NCBI GenBank assembly: GCA_947479075.1
Contig: CANJZR010000042.1
Span: 1 to 12,754 of the forward strand
Source of the DNA: Planctomycetaceae bacterium
GTDB lineage: Bacteria > Planctomycetota > Planctomycetia > Planctomycetales > Planctomycetaceae
DNA: 12,754 nt
Direction: 5' to 3'
Positions 8,451 to 12,754 of the stretch are shown here, piece after piece; within the stretch, counting starts at the first letter, position 1; the number at the start of each line of letters is the position of its first letter. Below the pieces are notes generated by a model. The model did not search any database. It worked only from the letters and a program-made list of their open reading frames with translations, and was not told the origin of the DNA. A program made the position numbers and the translations under genes.

Positions 8451-8456
8451 GGAGAA
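8451..8456 (+). promoter_or_regulatory. Ribosome binding site of the DUF1501 gene
   Basis: GGAGAA ends six bases before ATG 8463. It decides the start: the in-frame GTG 8415 and ATG 8442 would put extra residues ahead of the twin-arginine leader and have no comparable site. Confidence 0.6.
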
Positions 8457-8462
8457 CGCAGC

Positions 8463-9932
8463 ATGAACCTGTTCGATGAATACCGTCAGAACATCACCCG
8501 GCGTTACTTCTTCTCCAAAGGGTCGCACGTCCTGGGAACTGCCGCTCTGGCCAGCCTGATGGGTGGCGTCAACCCGCGGGCCAGTGCGAACGATGCCCAA
8601 TCAATCGGCCACCCCGGCGCGGTACTTCCACATTTTCCGCCAAAGGCGAAACATGTGATCTATCTGCACATGGTCGGAGGACCGCCACAGATGGACCTGT
8701 TTGATTACAAGCCGGTGATGAATGACTATTTCGATAAAGATCTGCCCGAGTCGGTCCGCATGGGCCAGCGCCTGACGACGATGACCTCGGGCCAGTCCCG
8801 CTTCCCGATCGCCCCGTCGAAGTTCAAGTTTTCACAGCATGGCCCGAACGGGATGTGGTTCAGTGAGCTGTTGCCGTGGAAGGCGAAGATGGCTGGCGAC
8901 ATGGCCTTCGTCCGCAGCATGCATACGGATGCCATCAACCACGAGCCCGCCATCAGCTTCATGCAGACCGGGAACCAGGTCACAGGGCGTCCCTGTCTCG
9001 GGGCGTGGACTTCGTACGGACTCGGTTCACTGAATGACAACCTGCCGACCTTCGTTGTGATGGTGGCTAAGCCGACGAACACAGAGCAAGTGCAGGCGAT
9101 CTCAGCTCGCCTCTGGTCGTCCGGGTATCTGCCCGGCGAGCATTCGGCGGTCTCGATGCGGGCCAGTAGTGAACCGATTCTGTTCATCAACAACCCCTCG
9201 GGAGTGACCTCGGAGATCCGTCGCAAGACTCTCGATGGTCTCAAACAGCTCAACGAAATCACTGCGGAACAGCTGGGTGATACAGAGACGCGGACTCGTA
9301 TCAAGCAGTACGAACTCGCCTTCCGGATGCAGTCGAGCGTGCCGGAACTGGCTGACGTTTCGAAGGAAACCGAGGCCACGCTGAATCTCTATGGCGACGA
9401 AGTGAAGAAGCCAGGGACGTTCGCCTACACCGCGCTGATGGCCCGCCGCATGGTGGAACGCGGCGTCCGCTTCGTGCAGATCTATCACAACAACTGGGAC
9501 AACCACGCCAACATCGCGGGGCGTCTGCCCGATCAGTGCCGCGACGTGGACCAGGCCTGTTACGGGCTGGTTCAGGACCTGAAGTCCCGCGGACTGTTCG
9601 ACGAGACGCTCATCATCTGGGGCGGCGAGTTCGGACGCACAATCTACTCGCAGGGTGGTGTGTCGCATGAGAACTACGGCCGCGATCATCATCCCCGTTG
9701 TTTCACGATGTGGATGGCCGGCGGTGGCAGCAAGGGCGGCGCGGTGATCGGCGAGACCGACGACTTCTCCTACAACATCGTCAAGGACCCGGTTCAGGTC
9801 AGCGATTTCCATGCGACCGTACTGCACCTGCTGGGTTACGATCATGAACGGCTGACCTACCCGTTCCAGGGGTTGGAAGGTCGGTTGACGGGGGTCTTGC
9901 CCACCCGGGTGGTCACGGAACTGCTGGCTTAG
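8463..9932 (+). CDS. DUF1501 family protein with twin-arginine signal
   Basis: This 489-residue protein matches DUF1501 over its whole length. It opens with a Tat-type leader: R13-R14 in ITRRYFFSKG, followed by a short hydrophobic stretch. Family landmarks are YLHMVGGPPQMDLFDYKP near the N-terminus, NNWDNH (D346, H348), GGEFGR (387-392) and NYGRDHHPRC (G406 to C412). I recall the family as related to the alkaline phosphatase/sulfatase-like fold. The clustered Asp and His would then be candidate metal ligands, but no classical nucleophile is obvious, and hydrolase activity is a hypothesis. DUF1501 genes commonly sit beside DUF1549/DUF1553 genes in planctomycetes, as here with gene 5, 65 bases downstream. 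GGAGAA at 8451-8456 lies six bases before this ATG and fixes the start over in-frame GTG 8415 and ATG 8442. Tat export suggests folding, perhaps with a cofactor, in the cytoplasm. Confidence 0.94.
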   Translation: MNLFDEYRQNITRRYFFSKGSHVLGTAALASLMGGVNPRASANDAQSIGHPGAVLPHFPPKAKHVIYLHMVGGPPQMDLFDYKPVMNDYFDKDLPESVRMGQRLTTMTSGQSRFPIAPSKFKFSQHGPNGMWFSELLPWKAKMAGDMAFVRSMHTDAINHEPAISFMQTGNQVTGRPCLGAWTSYGLGSLNDNLPTFVVMVAKPTNTEQVQAISARLWSSGYLPGEHSAVSMRASSEPILFINNPSGVTSEIRRKTLDGLKQLNEITAEQLGDTETRTRIKQYELAFRMQSSVPELADVSKETEATLNLYGDEVKKPGTFAYTALMARRMVERGVRFVQIYHNNWDNHANIAGRLPDQCRDVDQACYGLVQDLKSRGLFDETLIIWGGEFGRTIYSQGGVSHENYGRDHHPRCFTMWMAGGGSKGGAVIGETDDFSYNIVKDPVQVSDFHATVLHLLGYDHERLTYPFQGLEGRLTGVLPTRVVTELLA

Positions 9933-9963
9933 CCTGGCGTTTCCCGTTCATGTCGAATGCAAC

Positions 9964-9979
9964 TGAGGCCGTGGCTTCA
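9964..9979 (+). promoter_or_regulatory. Small hairpin between genes 4 and 5
   Basis: TGAGGC (9964-9969) pairs with GCTTCA (9974-9979), with one G·T wobble, around a four-base loop. It sits just before the ribosome binding site of gene 5. It is weaker than the other intergenic stems and may be chance. Confidence 0.2.
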
Positions 9980-9984
9980 CTACT

Positions 9985-9989
9985 GAGGA
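9985..9989 (+). promoter_or_regulatory. Ribosome binding site of gene 5
   Basis: GAGGA lies eight bases before ATG 9998, a good Shine-Dalgarno spacing. With the hydrophobic leader that follows, it supports 9998 as the start of the PSCyt1–DUF1549–DUF1553 protein. Confidence 0.55.
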
Positions 9990-9997
9990 ACAGGTTC

Positions 9998-12754
9998 ATG
10001 CGCCGAGTCGAAACCAGACTGATTCGATGGGCGATGGTCTGCTGTGGCTGGTTCGTTTGCGTTTCACATACCCCCGCTGAAGACACTTCGATCTATCAAT
10101 CGAAAGTGAAACCGATCCTGCATGAGCGGTGCTACGCCTGTCATGGATCGCTGAAGCAGGAGGGCGATCTCCGGGTCGATACCGCAGCTTCGGCGAAGCG
10201 GGGTGGGGCCAGTGGAGCCGCCATCAAGCCCGGCGATATCGACGGCAGTGAGTTGCTCACTCGCGTGACATCGACGGATATGAGCGTGCGCATGCCACCC
10301 GAAGGTGAGCCGCTCAAGCCCGAACAGATTGCAGCGATCAAGCAGTGGATCGCCGAGGGAGCACTGGCACCCGAGGACGAAGTCCCCGAGTCCGATCCGC
10401 ACGATCACTGGGCGTTCAAGACTCCCGTGCGTCCTCCGGTTCCGACGGTGGGCAATGCCGAATGGAGCTTGAATCCGATCGACGCATTTGTCGCCCACAA
10501 GCACGAGCAGAAGGGCCTGGTGCCTCAGCCTCTTGCCGAAAAGCGTCTGTGGTTGAGAAGGGTCACGCTCGATCTGATCGGCCTGCCGCCAACCGTGGCT
10601 GAGCAGGAAGCGTTCCTCACGGACACCTCACCCGAGGCGTACAACACCGTTGTCACACGCCTGCTCGAAAGTCCGCAATATGGCGAGCGCTGGGGACGCC
10701 ACTGGATGGACATCTGGCGGTACAGCGACTGGTGGGGACTGGGAGCCGAGGTCCGTAATTCACAAAAGCACATCTGGCACTGGCGCGACTGGATCGTCGA
10801 GTCGCTCAATACGGATAAGGGCTATGACCAGATGCTCCGCGAGATGCTTGCCGCGGACGAACTCTACCCGAACGATCTTGACAAGCTACGGGCCAGTGGG
10901 TTCCTCGCTCGCCAGTACTTCAAGTTCAACCGTACGAGCTGGCTCGACGAGACGGTCGAGCACACGAGCAAGGCGATGCTTGGGCTGACCATGAACTGCT
11001 GCAAGTGTCATGACCACAAATACGACCCGTTCTCACAGGTCGACTACTATCAGATGCGGGCCATCTTCGAGCCGTACCAGGTGCGGACCGAGGCACTCCC
11101 CGGCGAGATCGATTTCGAGAAGGACGGCCTGCCGCGGGCATTCGACTGCAATCTCGCAGAGACGACGTTCGTACATATCCGGGGTGACGACCGCAATCCG
11201 GACAAGTCGCGGGCACTCACTCCGGCGATCCCGGCGTTCATCGGCGGAGGAGCAATCACCGCCGAGCCTGTGACACTCCCGCCCGAAGCTTACCTGCCCG
11301 GCCTGCGCCCGTTCGTCGTTGAGGCCTATCGCAAGGCTGCTGATCAAAAGATCGCCGCAGCCAAAGCAGCTGTCGAAGCCGCTCGGTCCAAGGTCACGGA
11401 AGCTGAAAAGGTCGCTGTCGCCGCTGCGCCGAGTCCGCCCGCCGAGACACCCGCGATGGTCATTGCGGAGGACGATTTCACCAAAGATCGTCCCGAGCTG
11501 TGGGAGCAGCGCGACGGTCAATGGAAGTACGAAAACGGTCGTTTGATTCAGTCCGTCACCGGACCGGTGCGAACCGCAATGCGGCTCAAGACGATTCCTC
11601 CGGTCGACTTTGAAGTCCGCCTGAAGTATGTCCCGACGGGCGGTGATATGTGGAAGTCTGTCGGGGTGAACTTCGATGTGAACGACAAGGGGCAGGAGGT
11701 CCTCGCCTACCTGAGTTCCGTCGAGGGAGGACAGAAGGCCCAGGTCGCCTTCAAGCCCACCGGGGCCGACTACAGCTATCCGGGTGAGGGGGCCCAAGGT
11801 CGGCCTGTGGCACTCCAGCAGCCGCACGAACTCGTTCTCCGCGTACGCGGGACACTGGTGAATCTCATCGTTGATGGCGAGCCCTCGGTCGCCTACCGAC
11901 TTCCCCATGATCGGTCTTCGGGGGCGATGGAACTGATCACCTACGACGCGGCCGCGGCGTTCCTCGCCTTCGAGCTGCGGACGCTCCCGCTTTCGATCGC
12001 TCTGGTGGAAGGGAAGAACGCGGCCCCTCCGACGATGGCATTGACCCCTGTAGAGCTGGCGCAGCAGGAGTGCCGGATCGCGGAGAAGTCATTGGCCCTC
12101 GCCGAGGCTGAACTCGTCTCCCTCAACGCCCGCGCCGCAGCGGATCAGGCTCGGCATATGACTCCACCGTCAGAGGGAGTCGTGACTCTCAGTCAAGCCG
12201 CTGCACTCGCCGAGAAGCAGGCCTCTGCCGTACATGCTGAGGTGGAACAGGACCGAGCGGAACTGTCTCTCAAGCAGGCCACGAACGAACAACGTCCCGA
12301 GCGTCAGAAGAAGTTCGACGACGCGAAAGCCGCTGCGGAGTCGGCTCGTGCCGCCATCGAGAAACCCGGTGAGACATACACGTCTCTGGTCGGTGCGCTC
12401 AAGACCCTGGAGAACAATCTGGAAACGGAAGAGTCTCGTCGCAAGCCATTCCCTCAGACCAGTACTGGCCGGCGAACAGCTCTCGCGAAGTGGATCACCG
12501 ATTCCAAGAATCCACTTTCGGCCCGCGTGGCTGTGAACCATATCTGGTCGCGGCACATGGGGCGGCCGCTCGTTCCGACGGTCTTCGACTTTGGTCGCAA
12601 GGGGTCGCTCCCCGTCCATCCGGAGTTGCTCGACTGGCTGGCGATCGAACTGGTCGAACATGGCTGGAGCATGACGCACATGCATCGGCTGATCGTCACA
12701 TCGCGGACGTACCGGCTCTCATCGTCGAACCTCAGCGCGAGCGAGGCGAACCTC
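9998..12754 (+). CDS. PSCyt1–DUF1549–[coil–ConA-like domain–coil]–DUF1553 protein, 3' partial
   Basis: The frame is open from ATG 9998 to the window end (919 codons, no stop). A short hydrophobic leader (about 8-27, with Cys15, 16 and 21) suggests Sec export; no lipobox is evident. PSCyt1 spans about 30-122, with CYACH at 45-49 (nt 10130-10144) and an MPP motif. DUF1549 spans about 156-355, with LDLIGLPPT and a second heme-type motif, CCKCHDHKYDPF (C334-H338, nt 10997-11011). A coiled-coil stretch (about 445-480) follows. A β-rich domain at about 492-665, opening EDDFTKDRPELWE, resembles LamG or DUF1080-type concanavalin-like folds. A longer coiled coil (about 685-820) comes next. DUF1553 starts at about 822 (GRRTALAKWITD, NPLSARVAVNHIW, HPELLDWLA) and is cut by the window edge. 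It is probably an exported di-heme protein with a possible carbohydrate-binding insert. GAGGA at 9985-9989 supports the start. Domain calls are firm except for the exact family of the β-domain. Confidence 0.93.
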   Translation, partial: MRRVETRLIRWAMVCCGWFVCVSHTPAEDTSIYQSKVKPILHERCYACHGSLKQEGDLRVDTAASAKRGGASGAAIKPGDIDGSELLTRVTSTDMSVRMPPEGEPLKPEQIAAIKQWIAEGALAPEDEVPESDPHDHWAFKTPVRPPVPTVGNAEWSLNPIDAFVAHKHEQKGLVPQPLAEKRLWLRRVTLDLIGLPPTVAEQEAFLTDTSPEAYNTVVTRLLESPQYGERWGRHWMDIWRYSDWWGLGAEVRNSQKHIWHWRDWIVESLNTDKGYDQMLREMLAADELYPNDLDKLRASGFLARQYFKFNRTSWLDETVEHTSKAMLGLTMNCCKCHDHKYDPFSQVDYYQMRAIFEPYQVRTEALPGEIDFEKDGLPRAFDCNLAETTFVHIRGDDRNPDKSRALTPAIPAFIGGGAITAEPVTLPPEAYLPGLRPFVVEAYRKAADQKIAAAKAAVEAARSKVTEAEKVAVAAAPSPPAETPAMVIAEDDFTKDRPELWEQRDGQWKYENGRLIQSVTGPVRTAMRLKTIPPVDFEVRLKYVPTGGDMWKSVGVNFDVNDKGQEVLAYLSSVEGGQKAQVAFKPTGADYSYPGEGAQGRPVALQQPHELVLRVRGTLVNLIVDGEPSVAYRLPHDRSSGAMELITYDAAAAFLAFELRTLPLSIALVEGKNAAPPTMALTPVELAQQECRIAEKSLALAEAELVSLNARAAADQARHMTPPSEGVVTLSQAAALAEKQASAVHAEVEQDRAELSLKQATNEQRPERQKKFDDAKAAAESARAAIEKPGETYTSLVGALKTLENNLETEESRRKPFPQTSTGRRTALAKWITDSKNPLSARVAVNHIWSRHMGRPLVPTVFDFGRKGSLPVHPELLDWLAIELVEHGWSMTHMHRLIVTSRTYRLSSSNLSASEANL

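Noticed and set aside
8415..8462. Upstream GTG start for the DUF1501 gene
   Set aside because: It would put 16 extra residues before the Tat leader. The ribosome binding site at 8451-8456 points to ATG 8463.
9102..9845. 247-codon open frame on the minus strand
   Set aside because: It is antisense to the conserved DUF1501 motifs, with no family features of its own.
10040..10075. Lipoprotein signal in the Cys-rich leader of gene 5
   Set aside because: None of the three Cys is preceded by a good lipobox, so plain Sec export is more likely.
11033..11908. 291-codon open frame on the minus strand
   Set aside because: It is antisense to gene 5, which stays open through this region to the window end and has recognisable domains on both sides.

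Overview
The window looks like part of a planctomycete chromosome (Planctomycetota, probably order Planctomycetales). That call rests on domain content. Nearly every gene belongs to a family greatly expanded in that phylum and its relatives: DUF1549 and DUF1553 proteins, planctomycete-type cytochrome c domains (PSCyt1) with CxxCH motifs, DUF1501, pre-peptidase C-terminal (PPC) repeats with EPNN motifs, and a cytochrome–WD40 fusion. The DNA is GC-rich, and only two of the four visible starts have a clear Shine-Dalgarno sequence. I cannot name a genus from sequence alone.

Layout: five genes fill the window, all on the + strand. (1) 1-1809: 3' part of a secreted Ig-like/DUF1549/DUF1553 protein, cut by the left edge. 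(2) 1911-5360: large secreted PPC and Ig-like protein with two long alanine-rich coiled coils. (3) 5454-8297: PSCyt1 heme domain followed by fourteen WD40 repeats, arranged as seven, then a coiled coil, then seven. (4) 8463-9932: DUF1501 protein with a twin-arginine signal. (5) 9998-12754: PSCyt1–DUF1549–DUF1553 protein with a concanavalin-like domain and coiled coils inserted, cut by the right edge. The gaps are 101, 93, 165 and 65 bases. Each holds at least one potential RNA hairpin, and the gap between genes 3 and 4 holds two in tandem and is the likeliest transcription-unit boundary.

Interpretation: all five products are probably exported, although the signal sequence of gene 1 is off the window. 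Genes 1, 3 and 5 carry CxxCH motifs typical of c-type heme. Genes 2, 3 and 5 each contain long Ala/Lys/Glu-rich coiled coils placed between, or inside, globular domains. Finding the same device in three different architectures side by side suggests that the products assemble with one another, or share a cell-envelope site, through coiled-coil contacts. The biochemical role of DUF1549/DUF1553/DUF1501 proteins is not established to my knowledge. A redox-linked role in handling polysaccharides or other macromolecules at the cell surface is inference only. No RNA genes, mobile elements, CRISPR arrays or origins were seen.
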